Below, one piece after another: positions 13,829 to 23,788 of a DNA stretch of 31,067 nt (positions within the stretch are counted from its first letter, which is position 1; each line of letters opens with the position of its first letter). Both the position numbers and the translations under genes were made by a program. The notes beneath the pieces were generated by a model. It had not been told where the DNA came from, made no database searches, and saw only the letters and a list, made by a program, of their open reading frames with translations. Origin of the DNA: Pseudomonadota bacterium (GTDB taxonomy: Bacteria; Pseudomonadota; Gammaproteobacteria; Halothiobacillales; Halothiobacillaceae); contig JAJYPA010000042.1 of assembly GCA_021795795.1 (NCBI GenBank), positions 1 to 31,067 of the forward strand, written 5' to 3'.

Positions 13829-16167
13829 GCTTCGGTCTCCTTGGATGATGTAGGGCCCGATGCCTCGGTCGTGGGTTTGGACTCGCCGCTGGAGCCACCG
13901 GACTCTTGGTCGGTAGACGGCGCGCGACACTCGCCCAGAAAATCATAAAAATCCATTGCCGCGCGAATACCTGCCACACCACAGGCCGATGGATAATAAA
14001 TTGAATTGTCTGCACTCTGAACGACGCTCGCGCTCTGCGTATCGGTGCCAAGTTGTGCGCTCAACACGTTGCCGCCCAGAAGATCGCTGTCTGCTTCGGC
14101 GCTTCCTACAACTAACATATGCATCAGTGCAATGTCATGCTGGGCCGCGAGATAACGAATCGCGAACCCCTTGGAAGCCCGTTGGGGCGTTACCAGAAAT
14201 TCGTTTTTGTTCAACACAGTTATGCGGGCAGGAATATCGGCCTGATGCAACCGATCAACCAGATCTTCAACGCTGATGAATGCGTCCGCATCCTCGATAA
14301 GACCATGAATGGCATACACGCCCTGGTGACTTCGACCGGACAGCCGGACTCCGGGCGTTTCGGCCAGCAACTCATACACACGATCACCCTGCCAGTCATA
14401 TCCGATGTGCCGACTCCAGCCCTTGTCGCGGGAAAGACGCGCACCGTAATGAATTTGTGTACCACCCCGGGTAATCAACACGTCGGGCACGACCAGGCCC
14501 TGTTTTTTGAGCAGGGCAAGAATGTCGTGGCGGGGGCGATCGGAAACCAGTCCATACGCCACCTGCCGCCGGTGACGGCGCAGCAGGGCAATCAATTCGC
14601 GTAGGGCGGCGACATCAATATCCGTATTCAGAATCCGATCATCGATGAGAATCATGCGATCGACGGTCATCGGCGTGGATGCGACATTTGCAGCGGCTTC
14701 AGTAGTCACAGCGGGTGCGCTGGTCTGCTGATGCAACGGCATGGAAGCAAGCGTCTCGAAGTACTGTTCGACATGCGCGGGCCAGGTGTAGTGATGGCGC
14801 ACGCCTTTGATCCCATTGCGCGCATAGCTGTCCCAACGCGCCGTATCGGTCAGCAAGGCCAATAACTGCTGGCCCATGCCTTCGGCATCGAGCGGATTGA
14901 TGAGCTCGCCATTTTTGCAGGCCCGGATAATGTCTCGCGGCCCCCCGTCTTCCGTTGCCAGAATGGGTAAACCACACGCCGCAGCCTCGATCAGCGTGAG
15001 GCCGAAGGGCTCGGTCAGCGCGGGGTTGATGAATACGCCACGGCGCTCGGCCGTCCAGCGATAAAAATCAGGCACATCCTGCGATTGATGGTGGCGCGGA
15101 TAGGCGGCCTTGCCATACAGATCGTAGCGATCGATCAACAGCAGAATCTCGGTCAACACCTGTCGGGAACCTGGGTCCATGTCGCGAATGTCATCCCGAT
15201 TTCCCGCCACGATGACCAGATTGGCAACTTCTTGCAGTGCGGGGTTGCGTCCATAGGCATGGACCAGCGTGGCGATGTTCTTGCGCTCGTCGGGGCGAGA
15301 CAAGGCAAGGATGGCGGGTTTGTCCGGCTCGCGGAGAAACCGGGCCAACTCATCGGCAATAGGCATCGGCCCGGTGATTTTTGGATCGAAACGCCTCAGA
15401 TCAACGCCCGGCGGGATGACTTCCATCCGAGAGGGATCGGCCCAGTCGTACAAACCATACTGGGTTTCGATTTCATCCTGAGTACTCACCACCACCAACG
15501 AACAGGCCGCGAGCACTTCCTCTTCGACTCGAATCCGGCGGGAGAGCGCATATTTCTGTTCGATGACCCTGGCGGACTCGCCACTGGCCAAAAGGCGTTG
15601 TCGTTTGACCCGCCCGAGTGAGTGACCGGTATGCACCAGCGGCACGCCCAGCTGCAGCGACAGCCGCATGCCCACATAACCGGCATCGGCATAATGACTA
15701 TGCACCAGTGCGGGTTTGAGCCCGGTCTGGCGAATATAATCGAGCGCATGGTCGCTCAGGCTATCCAAATGATCCCAGAGTTGTTCCTTGGGCAGGTATT
15801 CGTCCGGACCGGCAGGCAGCCGCACAATCCGTGCATTTGGTGCATCCGCCAACGGCTCCTCCGGTACGGCATAGTCTGCCGAGACACGATCATCCCGCAC
15901 GAGACGAGTGATTAAATCCACGCGCGAAACGACCGGATGCTTCGCCAGTGCCCGCGCCAGTTCGACCACATACAGGGTTTGGCCGCCCGTGTCGGCATCG
16001 CGCCCGAGTTCCAGTTCAGAACCGCGAATCAGGCCGTGTACGCTGATCAGAACGATATAAAGCCCGGGTTTGCGCCCCCGGGGGCGGGATTCGACCATGG
16101 GCTCGGCCGTGGATTCTGGCCGCGTTTCGGCGGCGCGCTCTTTCACGTGCGCAGGCGTATCGTTCAT
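13825..16167 (-). CDS. Sucrose-phosphate synthase with degenerate C-terminal phosphatase-like domain
   Basis: The 780-residue protein joins nucleotide-sugar glucose to fructose-6-phosphate. A GT4 glycosyltransferase covers about 34-475: KPGLYIVLISVHGLI, GRDADTGGQTLYVVELARAL (56-74), VHSHYADAGYVG, VHTGHSLGRVKR, IPPGVDLRRF, LSRPDERKN (289-297) and the donor-site EPFGLTLIEAAACG (386-399). Residues about 500-745 resemble a sucrose-phosphatase HAD domain, but the DxDxT position reads ILIDDRIL (506-513), without the catalytic Asp-x-Asp-x-Thr, so it is probably inactive, as in plant and some cyanobacterial synthases. A low-complexity tail follows. It overlaps the GH100 gene upstream and the phosphatase gene downstream by 4 bases each. 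Its donor (UDP- or ADP-glucose) is unknown. Confidence 0.92.
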   Translation of the reverse strand: MNDTPAHVKERAAETRPESTAEPMVESRPRGRKPGLYIVLISVHGLIRGSELELGRDADTGGQTLYVVELARALAKHPVVSRVDLITRLVRDDRVSADYAVPEEPLADAPNARIVRLPAGPDEYLPKEQLWDHLDSLSDHALDYIRQTGLKPALVHSHYADAGYVGMRLSLQLGVPLVHTGHSLGRVKRQRLLASGESARVIEQKYALSRRIRVEEEVLAACSLVVVSTQDEIETQYGLYDWADPSRMEVIPPGVDLRRFDPKITGPMPIADELARFLREPDKPAILALSRPDERKNIATLVHAYGRNPALQEVANLVIVAGNRDDIRDMDPGSRQVLTEILLLIDRYDLYGKAAYPRHHQSQDVPDFYRWTAERRGVFINPALTEPFGLTLIEAAACGLPILATEDGGPRDIIRACKNGELINPLDAEGMGQQLLALLTDTARWDSYARNGIKGVRHHYTWPAHVEQYFETLASMPLHQQTSAPAVTTEAAANVASTPMTVDRMILIDDRILNTDIDVAALRELIALLRRHRRQVAYGLVSDRPRHDILALLKKQGLVVPDVLITRGGTQIHYGARLSRDKGWSRHIGYDWQGDRVYELLAETPGVRLSGRSHQGVYAIHGLIEDADAFISVEDLVDRLHQADIPARITVLNKNEFLVTPQRASKGFAIRYLAAQHDIALMHMLVVGSAEADSDLLGGNVLSAQLGTDTQSASVVQSADNSIYYPSACGVAGIRAAMDFYDFLGECRAPSTDQESGGSSGESKPTTEASGPTSSKETEA

Positions 16168-17642
16168 CGCTCTCCTCCACGTTGCATACCTTGAGGTGTC
16201 GATGGCGCACCCATCAGTTCGGGATCATCCGGCGGCTGAGGAGCAAAACCCAAACGGTTCAGCACGTCCGGTTCATCAAGAAAATGCCTCGCCAGAAGCA
16301 ACCCGGTCGCGCTCCAGACCTGCCGGACATTCGCGCGCCGCCCGACCAGCCGCCCGGTGCGGCCATCGTAGTATTCGGGCCAGTTATCACGAAGCAACCG
16401 CTCCTCGGCTTCGGCCCAGGCACGGGAAGCCATGTCGTAACGACCGGCTTTGATTGCCGCCGCCACGAAGGGCCAGATCAGCACCGGCCAGTTGCCGCCA
16501 TTGTGATAGGACCAAGGGATGTTTTTCGGGTCGGAGCCGGTGATCAAACGCCATTCGTGCGATTTAATTGCTGGGTAGACCAGCTTCATCGGCATCCGGC
16601 CAATCAGATCGTTCCAACGCAGTTCGATCAGATTCATCAACTCTTCGACCTGCTCCGGCCGGGCCAGGTTGGCCACCAGCATCAACAAATTGCCTTGCGA
16701 GAAGAAACGAAAATCCACACGCCCCGGCCCGAGATTACCGACAAAATATCCCGATCTGTCCGGCAACCACTCAGGCAGCCATTCGGGGATCGATTCGGGA
16801 TAGATATTGAAGAGATTTTCGACGTCTTCGCCGAACATTTCGGTTGAGAACCGGTAGATGCGATTGAGCACATCCATATCGAGCCAGTAATACCGCTGCA
16901 GGTATTGACGCAGCACGACGCGCCGACGGTGCGCCAGATCGATCAGCCACTGGCTGCCCTCTTCCGGCACCAAAAGATCGGCGCAACACAGCGTCATGTC
17001 GAACAGGGCCTGAATTTCCAACGGATGACCGTTGACCCCCATCCGCCGGTCGATCATGAATGAGCCGTCGGGCACGAGCAAAGTGGGGAACACCTCAAAC
17101 CGGCTTTGCAGGCACAGGCTTAAAATCATCCGCAACATGCGCTGGATTTCCGGCGTCCGGGCAAAGGCTTCATCACCCGTGTACCGCACATAGGCCCGCA
17201 GCAAAACGGCCCACCACATCATCGAATCGACGGGCGCAACGCGCCCAATCGCCCGGTCACCGAAATCGGCGAGGATGCTTTCCTCGCCATCAGCATCACG
17301 ATGCACGCGGAACGAAGCAGGCAGCACACCGGGCGCGATCTGCTGACCTTCCAGCGCCTCCTGCTGACCACGGAGCAGCATGATGACATGCAAAAAAGAC
17401 CGGACGATATCCTCACGGCCTTCAAGCAACATGATGAGCCCGGCCGAAAAGAAATCACGAACGAAGCAATCACTGTAATTAACGGCAGGCGCCGTATGAT
17501 CCGTGCTGGCCACCGTGCCGACGGGCTGCCCCTGATAGTAGATCAGTGCACTGTCGAGCAAGCGGTACGCGTCGTCGAGCGCCGGGGAAAATCCCGCATA
17601 CTTGGGGTTTTCAAAACAGGAATCCGGGTTTTTCTGAGCCAC
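16164..17642 (-). CDS. GH100 alkaline/neutral invertase
   Basis: This enzyme of about 492 residues hydrolyses sucrose to glucose and fructose in the cytoplasm. GH100 motifs include QPVGTVAS, VNYSDCFVRDFFSAG, GRVAPVDSMMWW (probable acid Asp), DGSFMIDRRMGVNGHPLEIQ, and SDPKNIPWSYHNGGNWPVLI near the C-terminus. No signal peptide is present. The start is uncertain: the frame is open to a TTG at 17678, but GTG 17642 has AAGGGG 7 bases upstream and is preferred. It is the first gene of the operon with sucrose synthesis genes, so the same transcript encodes making and breaking sucrose. The 141-base gap back to lolD holds no clear promoter. Confidence 0.88.
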   Translation of the reverse strand: MAQKNPDSCFENPKYAGFSPALDDAYRLLDSALIYYQGQPVGTVASTDHTAPAVNYSDCFVRDFFSAGLIMLLEGREDIVRSFLHVIMLLRGQQEALEGQQIAPGVLPASFRVHRDADGEESILADFGDRAIGRVAPVDSMMWWAVLLRAYVRYTGDEAFARTPEIQRMLRMILSLCLQSRFEVFPTLLVPDGSFMIDRRMGVNGHPLEIQALFDMTLCCADLLVPEEGSQWLIDLAHRRRVVLRQYLQRYYWLDMDVLNRIYRFSTEMFGEDVENLFNIYPESIPEWLPEWLPDRSGYFVGNLGPGRVDFRFFSQGNLLMLVANLARPEQVEELMNLIELRWNDLIGRMPMKLVYPAIKSHEWRLITGSDPKNIPWSYHNGGNWPVLIWPFVAAAIKAGRYDMASRAWAEAEERLLRDNWPEYYDGRTGRLVGRRANVRQVWSATGLLLARHFLDEPDVLNRLGFAPQPPDDPELMGAPSTPQGMQRGGER

Positions 17643-17783
17643 CAAGGAACCCCTTTCAAGCAGAACCAATCGAGTCAATCAGCCGCCGGCGCGCCCTCGC
17701 GAGCTGCGACGTGGCCAAACAGAGCCTAACCCGACACTAACATAGTTTGCTTAAATGGCCACCCCCGAGAGGCACACAGACGT

Positions 17784-18491
17784 TCAACGGGGACTCAAAA
17801 CACCATCGTGCATCACCAATATCCGCTGCATGCGTTCGGCCAGTTGGTTGTCGTGCGTGACCAGCACGATGGCGGTTCCGAACCGCTGATTCAACGACAC
17901 CATTGCATTGAAGACACCGTCGCTGCTATGGCTATCGAGATTTCCGGTCGGTTCATCGGCCAGCACCACCGCCGGCTCCGTCACCAGCGCACGGGCAATG
18001 GCTACCCGCTGACGCTCACCGCCGGAAAGCTCTGCGGGACGATGTTCCGCACGCGCGCCCAGCCCGACCGCTTCGAGTAACGCCCGAGCCCGAGTGTGCG
18101 CCTCGATCCGGGGCAAGCGACGAATCAACAGCGGCATGGCGACGTTGTCGAGCGCGGAGAATTCCGGCAGCAGATGATGTGCCTGATAGACGAAGCCCAG
18201 ATGACTGTTCCGCGACCTTCCTCGCGCCGCTTCGCTCTGGCTGGAAAGCAGGTGCCCGGCCAACCAGACCTCACCCGCCGTGGGCTTGTCCAGCCCACCC
18301 ATCAGTTGCAGCAGGCTGGATTTACCGGAACCGGATGCGCCGACAATCGCTAGCATTTCGCCCTTTTTGACGGCCAGATCGATCCCTTTGAGCACCGGCA
18401 CGACAAGATCACCTTCGCGATAGGTGCGGTGCAGGTTGCGGGTTTCGAGCACGATATCGGGATCACCGATGGTGGTGGAGATGTCATTCAT
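17784..18491 (-). CDS. lolD: Lipoprotein-releasing ABC transporter ATPase LolD
   Basis: The 235-residue ATPase (from ATG 18491) powers extraction of outer-membrane lipoproteins from the inner membrane. It has Walker [10 protein letters not shown], the Q-loop region [20 protein letters not shown] (the LLPEF signature of LolD/MacB-type ATPases), the signature [15 protein letters not shown], Walker [13 protein letters not shown] and the H-loop VTHD. The start overlaps the permease stop by 8 bases. A longer frame to 18551 lies within the permease gene and was not used. The protein ends with [13 protein letters not shown], the normal length. Confidence 0.94.
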   Translation of the reverse strand: MNDISTTIGDPDIVLETRNLHRTYREGDLVVPVLKGIDLAVKKGEMLAIVGASGSGKSSLLQLMGGLDKPTAGEVWLAGHLLSSQSEAARGRSRNSHLGFVYQAHHLLPEFSALDNVAMPLLIRRLPRIEAHTRARALLEAVGLGARAEHRPAELSGGERQRVAIARALVTEPAVVLADEPTGNLDSHSSDGVFNAMVSLNQRFGTAIVLVTHDNQLAERMQRILVMHDGVLSPR

Positions 18492-19731
18492 AACGTAAAG
18501 CCTCGGCTGGCTGCACACGCGAGGCGCTCCAGGCAGGATAAATCGTGGCAAGGAAGGACAACCCGAAGGCCATCAAGCCGACGTGCCACACGTCGTTCCA
18601 GTCGAGGCGCGAGGGCACTTCGCTGATGTAATACACGTCGGCAGGCATGAACTGGGTACCGGTGAGATGCTCGATCCACGGCACGATGGTTTCGACGTTG
18701 GACGCGATCAGCACCCCGAAGCCCACGCCGATCAGCGTACCGATCAGGCCGATCACGGTACCGGAAATCAGAAAGATGCGCATGATGCTGCCGGGGCTTG
18801 CGCCGAGCGTGCGCAGAATCGCAATGTCGCCGCGCTTGTCCGTCACCACCATCACCAGTGTGGACACGATATTGAACGCCGCAACCGCCACGATCAGCGA
18901 GAGAATGATGAACATGACGGTGCGTTCGGTCTGCACCGCGCGGAAGAAATTGCCGTTCGCCTGCGTCCAGTCGGTCGTCCAGTACGGGTTACCGAGCTTG
19001 AGGTTCAGATCGCGCGCGACCCAGGGTGCGCGGAACATGTCGTCGAGTTTCAGCCGCAGACCGGTCACGCCATCACCCATCCGGAACAAAGCCTGCGCAT
19101 CCTTGAGATCGATGAATGCCGAACCGCGATCGTATTCGTACATGCCAACCTTGAAGATGCCGACCACGGTGAACTGACGCTGACGCAACAAGCCACCCAC
19201 GGGCGTCACGGCGACATTGGCGGTGATGAGCATGAGCTTGTCGCCCACCGCAACGCCAAGGCTTTGGGCCAGCGCCTCACCGAGCACAATGCCGAACCCG
19301 CCCGGCTTGAGATCGCTTAGCGAACCGGCGACCATGTGCTTGCCGATATCGGTCACCGCGTCCTCGTATTTGGGCTCGATACCACGGATGATCGCGCCGG
19401 ACACATTCGGCTGTGCCGACAGCATCGCTTCGGCCTGAACATACGGTGCGGAAGCTACTACATTCGGCTCGTTTTGGACCTTTTGCGCCAGTGAACGCCA
19501 ATCCTGCAAAGCCTGACCGTTCTCGCTGATGGTGGCGTGCGCCGTCATGCCGAGAATACGATGGCGCAGTTCATCCTGAAACCCGTTCATCACCGAAATC
19601 ACCACGATCAGCGCCGTCACCCCCAGCGTGATGCCGATGATCGACGTCGCCGATATGAAGGAGACGAACCGGTTACGCCGCTTGGCGCGGGTGTACCGCA
19701 AGCCGATTAGCCACTCAAAAGATCGAAACAT
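18484..19731 (-). CDS. lolC: LolC/LolE-family lipoprotein-releasing permease
   Basis: The 415-residue protein has the LolC/E layout: a first helix (about 22-47, [20 protein letters not shown]), a large periplasmic domain (about 48-265), and three helices at about 270-305 ([20 protein letters not shown]), 320-345 and 375-400, ending PAEALRYE. The start [20 protein letters not shown] is the usual family beginning; the frame continues to 19791 without support. Only one permease is beside lolD here, so the transporter is either a LolCD/LolFD type with one permease or another lolE lies elsewhere. The 183 bases to the divergent gene at 19915 hold the promoters for both sides, but I cannot pick them out. 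Confidence 0.92.
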   Translation of the reverse strand: MFRSFEWLIGLRYTRAKRRNRFVSFISATSIIGITLGVTALIVVISVMNGFQDELRHRILGMTAHATISENGQALQDWRSLAQKVQNEPNVVASAPYVQAEAMLSAQPNVSGAIIRGIEPKYEDAVTDIGKHMVAGSLSDLKPGGFGIVLGEALAQSLGVAVGDKLMLITANVAVTPVGGLLRQRQFTVVGIFKVGMYEYDRGSAFIDLKDAQALFRMGDGVTGLRLKLDDMFRAPWVARDLNLKLGNPYWTTDWTQANGNFFRAVQTERTVMFIILSLIVAVAAFNIVSTLVMVVTDKRGDIAILRTLGASPGSIMRIFLISGTVIGLIGTLIGVGFGVLIASNVETIVPWIEHLTGTQFMPADVYYISEVPSRLDWNDVWHVGLMAFGLSFLATIYPAWSASRVQPAEALRYE

Positions 19732-19914
19732 GCCGTGTATCCGCCGGATTCTTTTATAAAACGCCCGGCAGTTTAGCAGCCGCGGGCACACTATGACCGC
19801 AGGAGTACCGAAATGATTCAGAGCGCGTTACACTGTCGCCTACGTGCACTCGGTCAAACTTCGGACTGAACACCCCTGGAAGATTATGTCTTGCCCCACT
19901 TAGGAGTTGTTGTT

Positions 19915-20262
19915 ATGGATCAACGAACCTCGCCTTTTTCCTCTCGTTTTGTCCGCAACCTGTTGGCATTCGGCATCGGTTTTGCGCTCGTGATGGGTGC
20001 GCAAGTCGCATCGGCCGATGAGTTGGTCATGCAGCCGGACATCAATCAGGCCAAGCCCGGAACAAAATATTACGTCCATGGCCTGTCCATGGCCCAGGTG
20101 GCCAGAAAGTTCGGCCAGCCCGGCAGGAAACTGGCACCTGAACCGGCAAAGGGAACCAAGTATCAGCCGCCAATCACGCGCTGGGTTTACCCTGAGTTCA
20201 CCGTGTACTTTGAGCATGGGCACGCAATTCACCTGGTGAACCATCACAAGCGACCGAAGTAA
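19915..20262 (+). CDS. Small secreted protein of unknown function, possibly BamE/SmpA-like
   Basis: From the ATG at 19915 (TAGGAG 8 bases upstream) the protein has 115 residues. A Sec signal peptide with hydrophobic core LLAFGIGFALVMGAQ ends at ASA-DE (about residue 35). The mature region of about 80 residues contains YYVHGLSMAQVARKFGQPG and ITRWVYPEFTVYFEHGHAIH, a pattern of helix then two strands seen in SmpA/OmlA (BamE-like) folds, where a conserved xxxV...FGxP helix is followed by a beta sheet. That is a resemblance only. There is no lipobox Cys. It is divergent from lolC. Confidence 0.7.
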   Translation: MDQRTSPFSSRFVRNLLAFGIGFALVMGAQVASADELVMQPDINQAKPGTKYYVHGLSMAQVARKFGQPGRKLAPEPAKGTKYQPPITRWVYPEFTVYFEHGHAIHLVNHHKRPK

Positions 20263-20338
20263 TCTAAACTCTACCTAGGCACTACAAAAGTTCATGCCCT
20301 GCTTAAATCGTTCCCCCTTATTTATCCGGAGTTCAGTG

Positions 20339-20539
20339 ATGAAAACAAATGTTGGTTCAATTGATAAGATTCTGCGGATTGTGGTTGGCCTGGTGCTCAT
20401 TGCCCTGTCGGTATTCAATATCGGTGGCATTGGCTACTGGGGTTATATCGGGATCATCCCGTTGCTGACCGGTCTGTTCAATTTCTGCCCGGCATACACG
20501 TTGCTCGGCCTGAACACCAAAGGCAAATCTGCCGAGTAA
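20339..20539 (+). CDS. DUF2892 small membrane protein
   Basis: The 66-residue protein starts MKTNVGSIDKILRIVVGLVL and has two hydrophobic helices (about 10-28 and 32-50) with a GYWGYIGIIPLLTGLFNFCP segment, the signature of the DUF2892/YgaP-like membrane domain. The conserved Cys (NFCPAYTLLG) is present. GGAG lies 7 bases before the ATG. YgaP links this domain to a rhodanese; here it stands alone. Function is unknown, though such proteins are often near sulfur genes. Confidence 0.88.
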   Translation: MKTNVGSIDKILRIVVGLVLIALSVFNIGGIGYWGYIGIIPLLTGLFNFCPAYTLLGLNTKGKSAE

Positions 20540-20550
20540 TTTCAGGGTAA

Positions 20551-21591
20551 TTGCAGAGATTGAGTTTCCGCTCCGCCTTGCGGACAAAAGTGCCGCCGAT
20601 TCACACATACCGATCAGCGGCATTGTTTTGTCTGCTGTTTTTTATCGGCCACAGCGCTCTTGCGGCAACATTGCCGTCCATCGTCGATGAAGCCAGTGGT
20701 CTGACCCGCTCACCGCAGCATGTTGGCGTCTATTGGACGCATAACGACAACATCAATCTGCCGGCTTCCTCTAAAAAAAGTGTGCCGCTCCTGTTCGCCA
20801 TCAACGCCGATGGCAAGTTGCTCAGCACACTCAAGCTCGATAATGTTCGGCAACGCGATTGGGAAGCCATCACCCACCTTGATCTGGATGGCAACCCGAC
20901 GCTCGTGATCGGCGATATCGGCGACAATCGAGGCACTTGGCCGGATTATCGGCTGTGGTTTGTTCCAGAACCTGTTGCACTCAAAACCGATGTCACCCAG
21001 AGGCCAACGGCGCTCATCCGTTTTCGTTATCCCGATCAAGCACCCGCACCGCGACGCCAAGGTGGCTATAGCGGCGGCCACGATGCCGAATCGCTGGTGT
21101 TTGATGCGCAAAACAACGAGTTCTTACTGCTCAGCAAACGGGAAAAACCGGCACGGCTGTTTGCAATCCCGCTGGCATCCAGCGTGAACCTCAACGACCG
21201 CAAGCCCATCAGCGCACAGGAGAAAAAAGCAGCGGTCGTCACAGCGCGATTCATTGCCAATTTACCCACGCTGCCCGCCCCCGATCTCGTCAGTTGGCTG
21301 CTGCATCCATTCACCAGCCCGTACGCCGATCAACCCACAGCCATGGCGCTCGCGCCTGATGGGCGCCGGTTGGCGATACTGACCTACAGCGCGGTGTATT
21401 ACTTCTACCGCAAGGCAAACGAGGATTGGCACGCGGCACTACAAAAGCCGTTCGCATCCGTGTCCTTGCCATCAATCGAGCAATGGGAAGGCGCCAGTTT
21501 TAGCGCGGATGGTAAAAACCTGATAGTGGTAAGGGAGGGTTTGGGAGAGCGCACGATCATGACGCTTACAGCGCCCGAAGCCGCACAATAG
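20551..21591 (+). CDS. Secreted propeller-like protein of unknown function
   Basis: The protein is about 346 residues from a TTG at 20551; nearby TTG codons at 20560 and 20575 are alternatives, and no ATG fits. It has a hydrophobic export signal (SAALFCLLFFIGHSALAA, about 22-39). The rest contains beta-propeller-type repeats: VDEASGLTRSPQHVGVYWTH, RDWEAITHLDLDGNPTLVIG followed by DIGDNRG, HDAESLVFD, TAMALAPDGRRLAIL and WEGASFSADGKNLIVV. The DIGDNR and HDAESL motifs occur in secreted proteins of unknown or phytase-esterase-like type. It should be periplasmic or outside the cell. It converges with the diheme gene. Confidence 0.75.
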   Translation: MQRLSFRSALRTKVPPIHTYRSAALFCLLFFIGHSALAATLPSIVDEASGLTRSPQHVGVYWTHNDNINLPASSKKSVPLLFAINADGKLLSTLKLDNVRQRDWEAITHLDLDGNPTLVIGDIGDNRGTWPDYRLWFVPEPVALKTDVTQRPTALIRFRYPDQAPAPRRQGGYSGGHDAESLVFDAQNNEFLLLSKREKPARLFAIPLASSVNLNDRKPISAQEKKAAVVTARFIANLPTLPAPDLVSWLLHPFTSPYADQPTAMALAPDGRRLAILTYSAVYYFYRKANEDWHAALQKPFASVSLPSIEQWEGASFSADGKNLIVVREGLGERTIMTLTAPEAAQ

Positions 21592-21623
21592 CAAGTCCCG
21601 AGCTTTTTCCCAATGCAACAAGA

Positions 21624-23675
21624 TTAATCGGGCGCGAGAAGTGGCACATAATCCGGGGCAAAAGTGCCACCAGCCGAGAACGGTTTATTCTCGTCAATCA
21701 GAGTGGGCACAATGCCCATGCCATAAGTGAAATCACCCACGGTGGTATTGATGGGGCGATCAGTCACCACCTCGCTCACCACATAGGGTGTGCCGTTTTG
21801 ATGGGCATAACCATTTGCCTCGTCGCGGAAATACTGTAAGGACGCCGGTGTTTTTTCAAATACGTCTTTACCAAAATCAAAGCGTTGAGTGACCACCACC
21901 TCGCGATAACGCCGGGCTGCTTCGAGTGCGTCCGCCAGAGTGGGCAAGAATAATTCGGGCAGAATCCGTTTGGCTGAATCCAGATACGCACCCTTTGCGG
22001 TAAATTCCCGGATCAGCGCCAGTCGCTGCCGCTGCGCCTGCTCAATCGCCACGACATTTTTGGTGGCAATGGCCGCGTTCAAATCTGGCCAATCCTGCGA
22101 ATACCCTTGAGCCGTGCTGATTTTTTGCGCTAAAAACGCATCGACGGTGGCAGGCATATCGCCATAAAGCGAGATACCCACCACATGATCCAGAAAGAAG
22201 CGGAATTCGCCCTGTTGCGCGTATCGATTCACCGGCTCCGGCATGGTGAGTGTGCCGGGCGTTTGGTTTGCGCTGGCATTCGGGTTGGCTTTGAACCCCA
22301 GGTAATTCATCTCGCCCCAGCCTGCATTGCCATTTAATTTGCGTGGCAGCGCCCAGGTCGAATCGATCGTGTTGCCCGTACCGGAGGTGAATACGGGGTT
22401 CTGACCCACATCCGATTGGCGCACATTGCTGGAATGACAACCCACGCATTGGGTCAACTCGGAGGGGGTTTGCGGTCGCAGTTCGCCTTTGGCATCCTCG
22501 ATAAAGCCGCCGATGATCCAGCCTGTCCCGTTCTCAATCCAGCCATCCGTCCGGCTGGCATAAACCGGCGCGGACTCTTCCTTCAGGGTGTTACCAAACT
22601 CGGCGGGATACCATTCGTGTAATTTGATCATCCAGCGGACTTCTTTGACCCGATGCGCGCGTGTGCCCGGAAAGGGGCTGACGGCAGGATTGCTGCCATC
22701 GGCCTGAACATCCACATAATGCAAAGGGTGCGCAAACTCGGTGCCCAGCGGATATTGACCTCGAACGATCTCGATATTGCTGGCTGCGCCGACATAATGC
22801 GTTTGCCCCGACGAGAGTCGGTTCTGGATATTCGCGGTTACCAACTCCAGATTTTCGGCATAGGTCTCGGTCGAAAACGCACCGCTGGCGGTTTGCATGA
22901 ACACCTTGGGCAGGCGAATATAAATGCCAGAAACGCTACCCGCCAGCGGGGTAAAAATGCCATAGGGCATAAAGTTCACCGCGCGCCAACCCGTCATGAA
23001 GCCTTGTTCATCCTGGAACAGACTACCTGCTGGATTATTCGTGCGTACAAACCCATCGGCTTTAGCGGGCAGATCATCTGGGTTTAAGCTGGGGAACACG
23101 CGAAAAGGTGAATCCACACCCGCATCCCAAGAAGTCAGAGCGCCCAGCGCCGCGCGCTTGGCAAAGGCCGCTTGCCAGTTGTTTTGGCGAATATAGGTTT
23201 GCATGTCCCAGTCGGCCGCATCGGCGCCCAGTGCGACAACGGCCGTATGTAACACTTCGGGCTTTAACGTGTTCATCCAGGGGTTAATACTGGAATTCAC
23301 CACCTGCGGATAATCGAATACGCCAAAAGCATACTCGGCTTGCAGGTTACCGATGTTGGGATTCAGCCCCGCCTGCGGATTGTTGTTGCCTAGTTTGAGT
23401 GCAGCCACGCCGTTGGTATGGCAAAACAGGCAGGCATTTTGCGTACCGCCGCCGGTTTCAATAAAACACTGCGCGGGAATATGCGCGTGTGGGTTGGCGA
23501 AGGTGGCGCGGCTAATGTACTCCCCGAGCAGCGGAAGTTGCTGCGCCGTGGGATTTGGTGCAGGTGGTTGGGGGGGCTGCGGTGTTGATGAGCCCCCGCC
23601 GCCACAGCCGACCAAGCCTACGGTAATGAGGCTCGCAAGGGATAAATAGCGCAGCGTTTGGGTGGTATTTTGCAT
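21624..23675 (-). CDS. Diheme c-type cytochrome lipoprotein
   Basis: The 683-residue protein has a lipoprotein signal with lipobox LVGC (Cys24), a Gly/Pro-rich linker (25-46) and two c-type heme sites, CLFCH (82-86) and CVGCH (410-414). Between and after them is a large domain I cannot place with confidence (EVRWMIKLHEWYPAEF and GWIIGGFIEDAKG, then LFLPTLADALEAARRYREVV). It is likely a periplasmic electron-transfer or oxidase protein on the outer membrane. AGGA lies 8 bases before the ATG. A terminator separates it from the PhoX-like gene upstream, so it should have its own promoter. Confidence 0.82.
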   Translation of the reverse strand: MQNTTQTLRYLSLASLITVGLVGCGGGGSSTPQPPQPPAPNPTAQQLPLLGEYISRATFANPHAHIPAQCFIETGGGTQNACLFCHTNGVAALKLGNNNPQAGLNPNIGNLQAEYAFGVFDYPQVVNSSINPWMNTLKPEVLHTAVVALGADAADWDMQTYIRQNNWQAAFAKRAALGALTSWDAGVDSPFRVFPSLNPDDLPAKADGFVRTNNPAGSLFQDEQGFMTGWRAVNFMPYGIFTPLAGSVSGIYIRLPKVFMQTASGAFSTETYAENLELVTANIQNRLSSGQTHYVGAASNIEIVRGQYPLGTEFAHPLHYVDVQADGSNPAVSPFPGTRAHRVKEVRWMIKLHEWYPAEFGNTLKEESAPVYASRTDGWIENGTGWIIGGFIEDAKGELRPQTPSELTQCVGCHSSNVRQSDVGQNPVFTSGTGNTIDSTWALPRKLNGNAGWGEMNYLGFKANPNASANQTPGTLTMPEPVNRYAQQGEFRFFLDHVVGISLYGDMPATVDAFLAQKISTAQGYSQDWPDLNAAIATKNVVAIEQAQRQRLALIREFTAKGAYLDSAKRILPELFLPTLADALEAARRYREVVVTQRFDFGKDVFEKTPASLQYFRDEANGYAHQNGTPYVVSEVVTDRPINTTVGDFTYGMGIVPTLIDENKPFSAGGTFAPDYVPLLAPD

Positions 23676-23723
23676 GATGAAATCCTATTTTTTCAATAGA
23701 AATCAGGTAATTGATTGCTGGTG

Positions 23724-23753
23724 AAAAAATAAGGCCAGAGTCATTCCGGCCTT
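23724..23753 (-). terminator. Rho-independent terminator after the PhoX-like gene
   Basis: On the minus strand AAGGCC, an 11-base loop, GGCCTT, then ATTTTTT. A second GC hairpin (GCCCCGCC/GGCAGGGC, about 23756-23775) lies between it and the stop codon. Confidence 0.75.
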
Positions 23754-23788
23754 AGGCCCCGCCTTGCGGCAGGGCGCATGAACCCGAC

